NCBI RefSeq assembly: GCF_905475395.1
Contig: NC_058337.1
Coordinates: forward strand, 69,336,368 to 69,400,367
Reading direction: 5' to 3'
From: Chrysoperla carnea
Taxonomy: Eukaryota > Arthropoda > Insecta > Neuroptera > Chrysopidae
DNA length: 64,000 nt
Every line of letters starts with the position of its first letter. Within the stretch, counting starts at the first letter, position 1. Below the pieces are notes generated by a model. The model was not told the origin of the DNA, made no database searches, and saw only the letters and a program-made list of their open reading frames with translations. This document shows, in pieces, positions 50,180 to 61,915 of the stretch. The position numbers and the translations under genes were made by a program.

Positions 50180-50225
50180 TTTTCCAAACGATCAATTATA
50201 TATATATAATTGATCGTTTGGAAAA
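50180..50225. repeat. Perfect 46-bp palindrome
   Basis: Arms TTTTCCAAACGATCAATTAT plus ATA meet their exact reverse complement with no loop; every one of the 23 pairs matches. It can extrude as a cruciform. Confidence 0.95.
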
Positions 50226-51770
50226 AGGCTAAATATATCAAAATTGTTCACTCTACCTTTTTTTAGGAAAAATTTTCCAACAAATTTTTTTTCGAAAATT
50301 TTTTTATAAAATCAATTAGTTTCAAGATAGGCCACGTAAAAACATTATTTTAAGCGGACCATTAATAGAGCCACGAGACTAAATTAGTGGTATCCAACTT
50401 TGTATACCATTGGTTGTACATCTTCTACCTCTGAATGGATGGATATACATATTTTTGTGATTAATGAAGTTGTTGTATATATTTTATGTAATATAATTTA
50501 ATTTCATATATTAAATACAATTTTCTTCGTCTTGTTATGAATTTGATTGTGATCATTATTTAAATATTTATAAATAACAAAAATTTTTACTATATACTTT
50601 AATTAAATAATTGTTTTTATTTAACGAAAAATTGTGGTTGGTTATGTGTTTGTTAACGTTGATAAAAATAAAAGAAAAGTTATATCCTTCAGGAATTATA
50701 ATCAATTGTATAAATGTTTTTACCGCCTACAAATTAATGTTGTTTTAAGACAGCCACCCGTGACGTACAAACTCATCTTTTTTATTATTCTCACAGTTTT
50801 ACAATAATTATTGTAGGAAGGAAATAATATTTTATGTATGTAGATACCTATATCTATTATTTCATTTGATTTTATTTATTCCATTTATATTTTGGGAATT
50901 TATTATTAAAGTGAATTATAGATGAGACTTCTAATGGTATTCTAATGTAGGTATATCTTTTTGGTTCCTCTTTAGAGTTCTGAAGAGTCTATTCTCTTGA
51001 CGACATCCGAAAGTTTTAAAGGACACCGGACGTTACTTCACAATACTACTAACTTTGAACTTTTATCAATCGTTTAAATTTCCTGAATCATTTAAATTTA
51101 GTGATTTAAAAGTAATTAAAGACCCGGGAATATAAAAATGCAACTTATTTTATAATGAGATTCAAGCATACTAAAAAAGCCATGCTAAGAATATAGAAAG
51201 TTCCAAAAAATGATTAGATAATCGCTTAGTCATATTCAATTAAAGTTTCTTTTCCTTACAAACTCTGAATGTCTGTCTTTTCTATTAATTTCTCCATAAC
51301 TGAAAGAATATTTTAATTGTTATAAAAATAAAAAAAATATGTCTATATCAAAGTAAAATTATTTTTTTATATACAAACTCACTTTTTTTTTTCGATGTCG
51401 AAGGGTATAGAACATATCTCATTTAATTTTTTTAATTAAAAGTATAAAATTATAAATTTTAAATTATTTATGAATGTATAAATAAATAATTTTAATTTGA
51501 AACAGTGGCGAATATATAAGAGAACGGATTATCACACAGGATAAATTCAATTTTAGTAACACTATCTTTAATTCATTGTTTTGTATGAACAGTGAGATAA
51601 TTTAAAATGGAAACCATAAAATACTTCAAATCTAAATTAACGCTTTATTTGATAAATAACCTTTTTTAATAAAACAGCAAATACTTTTAAGAACCTATAA
51701 AATAGCCATTCTTTTCACCCTACTGAGCAACGCAAAGGAGTGGTAATGTGTTTATCAGCTATATATGTGT
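50226..51770. other. Non-coding stretch, nothing recognised
   Basis: AT-rich sequence with no ORF, repeat end or RNA signal that I could support. Confidence 0.4.
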
Positions 51771-52213
51771 GTTCCTATATGGCTCACTACAGACCAAACG
51801 CGTCGGCCGATTTTGATGATTCAGACGTCAATCGATTTGTCTTAACCTTGGCTACTGAAGATATGGCAATAATGAAAATTCAATATGGCGACCACCAGAC
51901 GCCATGTTGTGAAAATGTGTGTTCCTATGTGGCACACTAGAGATCAAACCCGTGGTCGGATTTTGACGATTTTAACTTTGTGAGTGGTATAGAAGATATG
52001 GAAGTTATGAAAATTCCATATAGCGACCACCAGACGCTATATTGTGAAAAGAATGTATGTTTGTTCCTATGTGGCGCAACAGAGACCACACGCGTAGTTC
52101 GATTTTGGTGATTTTGACGTCAATCGATTTATCTTAACCTTGCGAGTGCTACTAAAGTTATGGCACTGATGAAAATCCAATATGGTGACCAACTGACGGC
52201 ATATTGTGAAAAA
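51771..52213. repeat. Tandem repeat, three copies of a 142-150 bp unit
   Basis: Units begin with GTTCCTAT(A/G)TGGC at 51771, 51921 and 52063. Each continues with a CGCGT or CCCGT-type block, GATTTTGA(T/C)GATT, ATATGGCA-type sequence, GAAAAT(T/C)CAATATGG and GACCACCAGACGCCAT. The first unit stays open and yields a 66-codon plus-strand frame (51740-51940), but the others carry stops, so a protein repeat is unlikely. Base composition is less AT-rich than the flanks. Confidence 0.85.
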
Positions 52214-55200
52214 GAAACTTTAACTTTTAACTTAATGTTTTTTTTTAAAGAATTTTGCTACGTGTATTAGTACTACTCTTCGAATTAGTCAATATTTTTA
52301 TTTAGTATTTTTTATGTAAAAGCATTGTTTTCCTAGTAATCTTCAACTCGTTATATGGAACACTGCACTAAAAAGTGTGCTGTGATAATAAGGACAGTTC
52401 ATACAAGTTGGTGCTTGGCTGCATTACCAAAAAAAATTTTTGTCTGCATTTCTAAGAATGCACTTAAGAAAGTACTTAAAACAAGGCTTCTTATTTTAAG
52501 CAAAAATGAATCCAGCCATCCAGCTGAACTAGTGGAAAATTAAGAATATTTTGCAGGGATTTGTACAACTTGATTTCTCTTTAAATTTGCATATGATTAT
52601 TATATGTGTATTATCTTATCAGAAAAACTATTCCTGTGGTTTATTCAATACGGTAAGCCTCGACAGGAGTGTGTAACTGCAATTGATCAATTAGAATTAC
52701 TTATCCTGATGGGCAAGCGGCAGTAGTAGTTTTTTCATTTAAATAATGCAAAATTAAAACATACATTACCATATTGACGGCAGATCATGTCCTAAAGATT
52801 CTGCCATATATCCTCATATTGCTTTCCTGAAATGTATCTTAATAATTTTCGGTGCACTGGCAGGATTGCTTTTCTCACTTAAAAGTGGCAGAACAGAAAA
52901 CTTCAATTAAATACAAGAAGTCTACAAGGTTATTAAGCTACAACACTGGCCGATGAACTATTTGAAAATATGCTATAGTGTAATTATGAACTAAAAATTC
53001 ATAATGACGCCCATGGACGTTTGAAACTAATGAAATGAATTCATAATATTTGTATTAAAAAATAAAATTGCTATAAAATGAAAAAAAAAAAACTTGTTAT
53101 CAAGTAGTTTCTCGCAATGATTAGGATAAATAATATTATAACATTTTTTATTACATTATATTTACAGCATTAATTAATAGAAGAGTGTACATATAATTAA
53201 TATTATAATTAATAAGTTGATTTTATTATTTGTTGTTGAAAGTTTGTAATTAATTTATTTTTATATATAATCTTTCTTGTTTAACAATTTTAATTTTGTT
53301 TTAACTTATCCTGATTTTATTCTTATTAATATTATCCAACGTAACGAAAGAGGGGTTGTTTTTATTCGAGTTGTATCACTTAATGACAAATCAATTATGT
53401 GTTAAACTGCGGATATTACATTCATTTTACGGCCGCTAAATTAAATATTAATTTGTATAGAGAAATTTCTGCTAAATTCCGCTAAATTATCGTTACAAAA
53501 ACCATAGCTGATTTTGCTTGAAGAGAAAATTCTCTACAAATTATATTATTTTTTAAATTTAAACCAATTTTTATCTTTTATACACAGTTTATTTTCCTTT
53601 CATATTGCAAACACACAAAAAATATAAAACGGCATTTTTAAATTTGTGTTCAGGGACCGATTATTGATAAAATGACATTTTTTCCTAAAGAACAAAAAAT
53701 GGTATAGTTATCTACAACTATTGCGTATATATAATAATATACAAATTTTATAATTACATTTGAGCTTCAGAATGACGTTACAAATGGAACGAAACCTACA
53801 GACCTGTAGAGTATAAAAATAAGAGCTTATAATAAACATGTAAAAAATTGGTAAATCATTGTTTTTGATATATTCTCAAAAAAATTATTGTTTTACTGTA
53901 AATAACAAACAATTGGCAGATGAATTTAATATATACTATTAATAAATGGTTAGTAATCTGGTGGTCTAAATTGGAACTACTCAAAAAGCGGTCCACTTCC
54001 TGTTTAATAGTGCAAATTTTTATCGCCAGTTGGTGAGATTTATCTGATTTGAATTTGAATATTTTCATTAATTAACAACTTATTATTACCGAGTAAACAA
54101 CAAAATCAAACATTAAAAATTATTTCTAAAAATTAAATGAAATTACTTTTATAGATTCGAGAGAAGAAATCTATTAGTTATTTTTTCAAACTATTTCTGA
54201 GCAGTGCAAGTGAATTTATATTCCTACAGTATTTATACATCGTGTTCGAATCAACTGGTTAGTGGTTATCCAATTCTATAATGTACCTCTATTAACGATT
54301 TCCTACTACTAATTTAACGTTTGCGTGTTTCTAATAGTTTTTCCTTTTTTATTATTTCTTGTACTAGAATTATAACTGATTAAGATGTCAATAACAGTTA
54401 ATATATATGTAATTGATTTGTAAAATGGAAAAATGGGAAACGAATTAATGTTCCATTTTATTTTATATATAAATAATTGTGTAATCATTATATTTAATTG
54501 CCAAAGAAAATTTAAAAAGTGGGTAAAAATTGTTGAATTAGTTATTATTTAGAAAAAAGTAGGTAATTCTCTCCTTATTGGCTTTATCTGAGCCAAACCG
54601 CACAATATATGAAATAATAAACTGAGCGGATCAAGAAATTTGTAATTTTGAGATATTTAGGCTTTACTTTATTACATTTTAGATAATTTTTCATCTCTTA
54701 ATTTTACCGTACAAATTATGGTATAAATGTATTAATTTAAAGTGACAATAGTTTGTTTTAAGCGGATCTCTTCATTTTACCCACCCACCATCGATAATAA
54801 TTATATATAAGAATTTAGTTTTAAATTTGTATAAAAATCAGAGTTGTTCTGGAGGGTTTTCGAGGAAAAAACATTCATTAATAGGACTTAATGTAAAACT
54901 CATATTTTTAAGCAATTATTTTAAATTTTAAATTACAATTTAATTGTAGTAGCTTGTTACGTATTAACTCTTCTGTAAACTATATTAAACAGTTCCACAT
55001 AATTATAATTTATTTAAACAACGCGCGCTGAAATTGCGAGCTGAAGCGCACATCGGAGTTTTTTACACACACATGGGCTTTTTATATAAAAGTTTTTTGC
55101 CAGATATACTAATAAAACACACAGCTCTCGGACAAAACAGACCGATAGACTTTTATCCGTTTTGCTTGTAATAAAGTTTTTTTTAGTTAAGATATTTGGA

Positions 55201-56209
55201 TTTTTAATATAGTAAATAACATCAAGCTGAAAATTTGGTGCGTAAGAGCTACGTTACCTAAGCAAATTCCTTCAGAGAATTAAAAAAAACACATTTTGCT
55301 TAAAATCGAATATTGCATTTTTAGGTTTCCTTGCCTAGAGAAAAAATCACGAGAGTACTTTTTTTCTTGAAAAAATTCAAAATTTTTTACTTTGCGCACT
55401 CTCCCCCCCTCCATGTTTAGCAGTCAATTTTTCTCATTAGGTAGAAATTTCCAATACCAAAACCCTTCTTCATACCAAATTTAATTCAAATCGGATTTAA
55501 ATTGCAACCACTAGAGAAATCCAAATCAATTTATCCGTTTAGGAGCTATGATGCTTCAGACAGATACAGAGACACGTTATACTTATAACACCCCTGTTAG
55601 TCGGGGGCTAACAATACTTTTATAATTGATGTCTTTGCCTGTTGTCATATTTCCGAATGCTACTTGCGATGTAATAAAGAATAAAGCAAATTCAGGTGCA
55701 CTAGATAAGTGATTGCTAACTTACTTTTATTTGTTAATGGTTACTTGATTGATTTTTACCAAGTAAAATGCAAAAAGAGATCAATAAATACTATCAATAA
55801 AAATTTATTTATAGTTTTGGTATTTGTATTTTATAAATCCAGGCAAGAAATTCATGTTAGATTTGTCCAAACAACTAGAAACAAATTATATCTTGTATGT
55901 TGAACATTGACAAAAAAGGTTTTCATATTTTGTGATATAGAAAAATAGGTCATTTTCACTTGTCATTTAACGTAAATATTTCAATTTATCAAGTTTACGA
56001 ATAAAGCGTAACAATATAATTCATAAACAATTTCCTGTATGTCTAAATCATACAAAATTTTTAACTAATATAGAAATAGATTATAGGTTTATACGGAAAA
56101 TTGGTTTGTAGCGACTAAATAGGTTTATAGGATGTGCCCAAAAAGGAGTGGTTCATATGTTGGATTGGTATAGTATTTATTTTTTTTTTTTATACACTGA
56201 ATATTTTAA
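52214..56209. other. Non-coding stretch with one family 2 fragment
   Basis: At about 55440-55615 a diverged family 2 copy is visible (CAAATCAATTTATCCGTTTA, GGAGCTATGATGCTTCAGAC, ACTTATAACACCCCTGTTAG). A 62-codon opening at 52355-52543 (plus) has fairly balanced codons but no recognisable domain. The remainder is AT-rich. Confidence 0.45.
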
Positions 56210-56893
56210 ATGTATATCAAGGTAAGCTAATTTTAGTCCCTGTAACGCTGTAACAGGGTCTGTAACGCTTAGAAATATTGATGAGATACGAACAAAATTT
56301 TTGGTAAAGGTGTTCATAAAATCAGCAATATATTCCAGTTTTGTTTGTCCGTCTATATGACTATCGGTCCGTCTTTCTGTCTGTCAGCACGGTAACTTAA
56401 AAATAAAAAGATATATCGAGCTGAAATTTTTATAGCGTACTCAAGCGAAAAAGGAACTTTGAGTTCGTAAATGAGTAATTAACGTCAATTAGATCATAGG
56501 TTATAAGAGATGGAACAAAAGTTTAAAACTTAAATGTTGTTCTTAACAAAGAAGTGATCCTGGGGGAGCAAATTAGAAAAACAAAGTGTCCGTTTTATTT
56601 AAAACTATAACAGATACAGAGTTGAAAATTTGTAAGTAGCTTCAATTATTGAGTCTTAAGTCTTAAGTGATAAATTTTTGAAAAAAGAAATAATAAGTTT
56701 TCTAGAAAATACTTTTTCGAAAATTTAGTAGACTATAATATTGCCCTGACCATGATATGTTGAAAATTTTGAGTTCGGAAATCGGACCTGTACAATAACT
56801 TCATATACTGGAAGTTAATAAATATACAACACTGTCTAAACAGGGTATTTCAACAATTCAGTCGTTCAGTTGGTGATTTTCACTTTTCAAATC
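56210..56893 (-). mobile_element. Family 1 repeat, full-length reverse copy
   Basis: Runs from AATGTATATCAAGGTAAGCT through GTAACGCTTAGAAATATTGA, AAGGTGTTCATAAAATCA, TTTGTCCGTCTATATGACTA, AGTTCGTAAATGAGTAATTA and GTTGAAAATTTGTAAGTAGC to the terminus GGGTATTTCAACAATTCAGT with TGATTTTCACTT. It is the mirror orientation of 46984-47645, diverged by many substitutions. Confidence 0.7.
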
Positions 56894-58407
56894 TTTTTTA
56901 CATAAACAATTTACTGTTTTACAAATAAGACTTATTTTTATTTAAAAAAATTTAATAAAAAAATATCCTGTTGTAGTAAAAATAATTAAACTATCGGCGT
57001 AAAAAACACGGAATTGCTATCGCTTTGAAATTGATCACTGTTATTTATTCGACTGTAATGATTGTGCAAAAAAATCTACCATGAAAAACAGTCCTTTTGA
57101 TTATATTATTTGAATACAAAGCCAAGAAATTTGGCTAATAAATCCTGGGAAGTTATAACACCGAAGCAACAAGGCCAATATCAAACCCTGCTTGAATTTA
57201 ACGATTAAAAATTTTCCAAGCTACATATCATATGCAGCAAATATCATTCATTATCCTTTTCAAATATACTGTTCCTCCTGTTTCAAACTATACCATTGTA
57301 TAGAAACAAACTGTATAAAAATTTGTTACAAATATTGACCAACAATTTACTTCTCATGTAAGTATAATAAATTATATTAAATTTGACAATATTATTGTGG
57401 TTAACATATAATAATATAAATATACGAGCGATCATAGATTTGTATTTTAAAAAATTTCCAATAATCGTCCGACTGTTGTATTTGTATATATAATTATGAT
57501 TGCTTCGTTTAATGTTGCAGCACAAATGATTTTTTCACATTTTGAAACGATATTTTCATGTTCTAAATGTGTTTTCACATTTATATAAATGAATATTACT
57601 TTTTGCTGCACACAAGAAGACTTGCGGACGGTTAATGTAGTGAAATATTCAAGTAAATGTTCAAATATATGATGTTCGATAATTTTACGAAATAAAGGTA
57701 GGTTGTTGTTCTGTTTTATTTTTTTAAAGGATGTTCTCGTAAAAATTTATTGAATAAAACTTTGGACCGACACCACACAAAAACTGTGTGTTCGACTTTA
57801 CTTTATTGGAAACTAGATTGATACCCGCCCGTTTTTCAATTTTGTTAAATGTAAAATAGTCATAATTCATTGAGTATATCAGAAAATTTGGCCATTAATG
57901 GTTTGACATTAACTATTTTTAATTGATACAGAATACTTGCCCAGTAAATGTCAGTAAATGCCAGATTAAATTTTATTTTTAAATTTTTTTTTAATATCTC
58001 TTTATAGATCATAGCTCATGTGTTATTCTGAAGTAAGAGCTATATTTCTGTACAGTTTCATTAAAAACCACTCGCTAGTTTTAGCGTGAAAGCGTAACAA
58101 ACAAACAACCTTACTTTCGCTTTTATAATATATAAAGATAAAGATAGAGATGAATATTATATTCCTAAATAAACACCATTTTTCTCAAATGTCTCAGTAT
58201 GAAATTATTTTCGGATAAATGTATGTATGAACCTTTTTGCTCATTTTGATTTTTGGAACAAGCACTTAAAGTAGTGTTGTACAATTTTGAAGCATCCTAT
58301 ATAAAGTAAGCTCGCGGCAATGTACTTACATTAAATAATGTTTCAGATATCTGAGAAATATTATATGTCTGATGGGCTATTTAATCCGGATATTATATGT
58401 CTGATAA
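56894..58407. other. Non-coding stretch, nothing recognised
   Basis: AT-rich. The opening at 57283-57525 (minus) is Ile/Asn/Tyr-rich and looks random. No repeat boundary found. Confidence 0.4.
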
Positions 58408-58430
58408 ATTATTTTATAGGGTGCTGAGGA

Positions 58431-58962
58431 ATGTGCTGGAACTTAGCAGGAACTTCGAAATTTTATCACTAAAACCATTTCTACATTTAAAATAACCAAA
58501 TTTAAAACAAAATTTTAACAAGGACAAATTTTGTTCACCAGTTTAAAATATGTATAATGTTTGTGTACCAATATAAAAACAACGAAACGTACAATTCTGC
58601 TTTTTCCGAATTTTCCAATTTTCTCAACGGCACATTGTAGCACAACCCTAGCACAATTTTATCCAATATTCACCCTGCTGACAAAAAAACTATTTTTGGC
58701 TGCCATTCCTGTATTTTTCCGAAATTTTCCAATTTTCTCGACGGCACATTGCAGCACAACTCTAGCACAATTTTATCCTATACTTTTTTTTCAAAAAAAC
58801 AAGATCACCCTGCTGACGAAAAATTTAATTTTTGGCCGCCATTTCTCTATTTTTCTGAATTTTTCAATTTTCTCGACGGCACATTGTAGCACAACTCTAG
58901 CACATTCTAGCACAACTTTTCTTTTTTTAATCCAAAAATCACCCTGCTAAGTTCCAGCACAT
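58431..58962. mobile_element. TIR transposon (532 bp) with 9-bp target duplication, nested in a family 1 copy
   Basis: Perfect 20-bp terminal inverted repeats: ATGTGCTGGAACTTAGCAGG at 58431-58450 and its reverse complement at 58943-58962. TGCTGAGGA flanks both ends (58422-58430 and 58963-58971), a 9-bp duplication, the length made by Mutator-like transposases. The interior has no transposase; most of it is the tandem repeat at 58601-58948. Uninterrupted family 1 copies supply the empty site. If the boundary is shifted by one base the duplication could be read as 8 bp with a one-base mismatch of the ends, so an 8-bp-duplicating superfamily is not strictly excluded. Confidence 0.85.
58601..58948. 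repeat. Internal tandem repeat of the 532-bp transposon
   Basis: Three units start with TTTTCCGAA/TTTTCTGAA-type sequence near 58601, 58714 and 58851 and share TTTTCTCGACGGCACATTG, AGCACAACTCTAGCACAATT and CACCCTGCTGAC. Spacing is about 113 and 137 bp because the second unit carries extra A/T sequence. Every unit ends with CCCTGCT, the inner part of the right terminal repeat. A 129-codon plus-strand opening (58561-58950) is just this repeat read through. Confidence 0.85.
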
Positions 58963-59648
58963 TGCTGAGGATGTAAAAAGTGAGTTCGTAAATGCGCTAC
59001 ATAGGTCAATTAGGTCTTGTTAGAGATAGAACAAAAGTTTAAAAAAGGTATTTCTTACAAAAAAAATAAACAACTTGAAACATCTGAAATATTATTTTGT
59101 AAACATCACAAATATAGTATGTACCTATACATGTATTGAATTGTATCAAGTTTAAATATATGTATATGTTTGTTTATTACTATGTGCATTGAGGAAGTGA
59201 GAAGAAAGATACTCTTATTACTTGGTGTGGAAGAGTGACTATATTTCTTTACTTACATGGCGTAAAAAAACAAACGATTGCATAATCATCTCTGTCTATA
59301 CACGGTATTTCAACAAATTATTATTTTAGGTTTGCTTCAGTTTGATTAAATTTTTGAGGTTCTAGAAAACACAAACAATATAATCTCAATTGTCCGTTTA
59401 TTGAAAAATCGATTCTCCATTGAAACGTGTTTATAAAAATTGAATTAACGTAGTAATTGTACAGGGAAAGAGGGTTAACTTCACATATATTAAAACTTCA
59501 TATATCTAATGATTCCATGTAGCTTTATGGTCCATTCCTATCTATAACAATATAATTCAATTACTGCTAATTAATTCTTTTGTACTACTGTGTAACATTG
59601 TAAATTATACATTATATATTTGCAGTACACAGAGTGATTGAAAGTTTT

Positions 59649-59656
59649 TATAAAAG
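59649..59656 (+). promoter_or_regulatory. TATA box candidate
   Basis: TATAAAAG lies 58 bp before the ATG at 59714. A start of transcription 25-30 bp downstream would leave a 5' UTR of roughly 30-40 bases. Chance occurrence in AT-rich DNA cannot be excluded. Confidence 0.3.
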
Positions 59657-59713
59657 CAGATAATTCACCTATCTACTCCTCTCCTAAGTACATTGAATTA
59701 CAATTGATTTGAA

Positions 59714-59875
59714 ATGAAGAAGTTTTTGCCAGATCTTTCACGTATTGTGATAATAGTGACATTAACCTTCTTTTGCTGTATACTACAGGAAAAACGTCAA
59801 AAAACTCGAAAATTTTTGATCGAAAATAATAAGCAAAATAATTCCACTTCATTACGCGTTTATGATTTTCGTTGA
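59714..59875 (+). CDS. Small putative membrane or secreted peptide (53 aa), hypothetical
   Basis: Short ORF from ATG 59714 to TGA 59873-59875. The N-terminus MKKFLPDLSR is followed by a hydrophobic run at residues 11-24 (IVIIVTLTFFCCIL), then a basic and Asn-rich tail ending RVYDFR. This could be a signal anchor or a signal peptide with a small mature part of about 28 residues. A TATAAAAG box lies 58 bp upstream, and AATAAA occurs at 60054-60059, so a compact single-exon transcription unit is possible. An internal GTATAC could act as a donor after residue 21, in which case this would be a first exon only. I recognise no family, and the tail is not a typical amidated neuropeptide (no GKR). Treat as a candidate. 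Confidence 0.25.
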   Translation: MKKFLPDLSRIVIIVTLTFFCCILQEKRQKTRKFLIENNKQNNSTSLRVYDFR

Positions 59876-61308
59876 CTTTAATTAATTGGTTTGATTCGGT
59901 TTAATTTTGACATTCCCTTAACAAACCCGTTTTAGTCAATCAAGTAAATCATTGGAACAACCATCACGAATGTATCTGACGATTTCTGCTGAAAAAAGTT
60001 TCATGCTTCAGCAACAAAATTGTATGGCTTACATAATTAAATGAATACAAAATAATAAATTCGATTCCTATAAATAATATCTTTAAGATTATTTTGAAAG
60101 ATGCCATTCTGAAATGAAAAGCTTAAAAGACAAGTAGATAGTGTAGAGATAGATCGGCAGTGATTTGTTTTAGTTTAGCAATTGGTATCAATATACTGTG
60201 AAGACAGATTCATTGGCAGTTATGAGCGTCCAAAATGCAAGAAACATTTGTAAGATTTACTTTCATATGATTTAGATATTCATAAATAATTGCACATACA
60301 AACCACATTTCTTATAAAAGAAGTAACATTTGTGATATATTTGAAGAGAAGATACATATTTTATTAAGTTATGTATAATAAAGCCCAAGATGAATCATAT
60401 TATTGAGTAAACAGACGTATATGCAATATTTACCGTAACATACCAAAGGTGTTGCTAACACAGATATAGTAGAAGGTACATAGTTCACGAGAAATTCATA
60501 TTACAGTAAAGAATATTTAAAAAAAAAAAAAAAAGTAAGGCGTTGTGTTAACTGAAACTTTTATCCATTTCTCATCATATTGCCAGCAGTAGTTGTAATT
60601 TGTGATATAGTATTTTCAGAAGTTGATCTCAACTGCACAGTTTCCTGTAATGATGCCAATGATTATGCAGATTAGGTTTTTGGACGATTCAGTAGTCTCT
60701 TTGCGCTCCTTTTATTAATTTTCATCTAATATTTCGTTCCGCCTATATTTCCCTGCTTTACAGAAGAACTAGTGTTTTTTAAATTCCCACGGTGTTTTCC
60801 ACCCTCATGGGTCTCCTAGTCATCTATATCTATAGCCGAAGACCTCAAGGCTGCGCTCCCAAACACTGATATTTTTCTTTTTAGAACTCATTCTGGCTAT
60901 GTAAATCAAACACTTTGCTTGCCCCTCTACCTGCCTGTATTACCCACAGTTACTATACAGACTATACGGCCTTTAAATATCGAGCAGCTTTGAGCAGTAA
61001 ACTAGGTCAGCTACCGTAAATTTTACAGTCGAGGCATGGATATATAATAATGTTTTATACCCTTCGAATATTTAATGATTATGTCGCTGTTTTCTTAGTC
61101 AGTCTGCTTCTGAATGTAGCGAAAATTTACGTAATTTCAGATTGACGGTATGGAAAGTAAGAAATATTAGATTCAGATTGATACTAGATTTCGTCTGATG
61201 TTTGACGCAATCTAATGATCATTTCATTTTTTATTGTTTTAAACGATATCTAGCAGAACTTGAAAGAGATATTTATGAACCTTTCGTTATAATAAATTCA
61301 TGGACTAC
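59876..61308. other. Non-coding stretch with a GC-richer island
   Basis: About 60680-61010 is clearly less AT-rich than its surroundings (CCACGGTGTTTTCCACCCTC, ACCTCAAGGCTGCGCTCCCA), which may mark a decayed transposon or a UTR. Both strands are broken by stops, and no family is recognisable. A poly(A) run lies at about 60520-60534. Confidence 0.4.
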
Positions 61309-61725
61309 AAGTGAAATTTACAAAAACTCTCGGCAAATGTTTTGAGTGCGGAACTCTAAACTCGCATTTGAAATATAGTTAAGTACACTCTCTATTAAAA
61401 TACCTTTCAAATAAACAAAAAAGCAAAATTGGTCCAACCGTTTAGGATATACGATGACACAGCCATACAAACACGCATAGCAGTCAGTCAATAGGCTAAG
61501 TGATCGAGCAAGTTAAAGCACAATCGACTTTTACCGTTTAACTACTTGAACTCTAGATCATAGAATTTAATTGTAATCGTATGTAGGTTAAATATAATGA
61601 TGTGGGTGGCCTCTGTTATAAATTTATATGTCTGAGGAACGGAGGCTAGGCCCAATTATTATTATTACATAGCAGTCAAACTTATAACACTCCTATTTTT
61701 AGCTCGGGTGTTAAAACTTGAACAA
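61309..61725 (+). repeat. Dispersed repeat family 2 copy interrupted by a SINE
   Basis: Left part: AAGTGAAATTTACAAAAACT, GTGCGGAACTCTAAACTCGC, GGTCCAACCGTTTAGGATAT, GATGACACAGCCATACAAAC. Right part after the insertion: AGCAGTCAAACTTATAACAC, TCCTATTTTTAGCTCGGGTG. Joined, these match the uninterrupted copy at 20925-21155 (CATAGCGGTCAAACTTATAA). Confidence 0.75.
61487..61667 (+). mobile_element. SINE (181 bp) with 11-bp target duplication
   Basis: CATAGCAGTCA occurs on both sides (61476-61486 and 61668-61678), and the host family 2 repeat is continuous once the insert is removed. The 3' part begins ATGATGTGGGTGGCCTCTG at 61597 and ends with ATT repeats, matching the 3' part of the SINE at 32779-33110. 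The head (GGCTAAGTGATCGAGC, then CTTGAACTC) is a badly eroded or different tRNA-like block without a clear B box. Confidence 0.8.
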
Positions 61726-61915
61726 CATATTATGGAATTGACAGTTTTTGAAGAAAATTTGTAAGTAGCAGAGTTTTAAGGGGGAAATCAAACGCTAGAT
61801 TTTTCCCGTTCAACTCCTAATAAATTAAATTTACACACAATATAGATTTACTTTTGCATTCTATCCCAAAATGATCTAAGTAAGGCACTACACGAAGTAA
61901 CTACATAGCTAATAC

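Larger units (their letters stand above)
58408..59325 (-). mobile_element. Family 1 copy interrupted by another transposon
   Basis: The left piece ends ATAGGGTGCTGAGG (to 58430) and the right piece resumes GCTGAGGATGTAAAAAGTGA (58964 onward), then AGTTCGTAAATGCGCTACAT, AGATAGAACAAAAGTTTAAA, TTACTTACATGGCGTAAA and the terminus CACGGTATTTCAACAA. Other copies read through this point (for example the reverse strand of 47400-47440: GTGCTTAGGACGTAAAAAGT), so 58431-58962 is a later insertion. Confidence 0.7.

Noticed and set aside
51771..52213. CRISPR-like array
   Set aside because: Units are long, diverged and directly adjoining, with no spacers; the genome is eukaryotic.
52355..52543. LINE reverse-transcriptase remnant
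   Set aside because: Codon balance is somewhat coding-like, but no RT or endonuclease motif could be seen.
58561..58950. 129-codon ORF with a repeated peptide (STAHCSTTLA)
   Set aside because: It is the tandem repeat inside a transposon read through; units differ in length by non-triplet amounts, so no conserved repeat protein.
60680..61010. Gene in a GC-richer island
   Set aside because: Stops in all frames at short intervals and no recognisable peptide; kept only as a compositional note.
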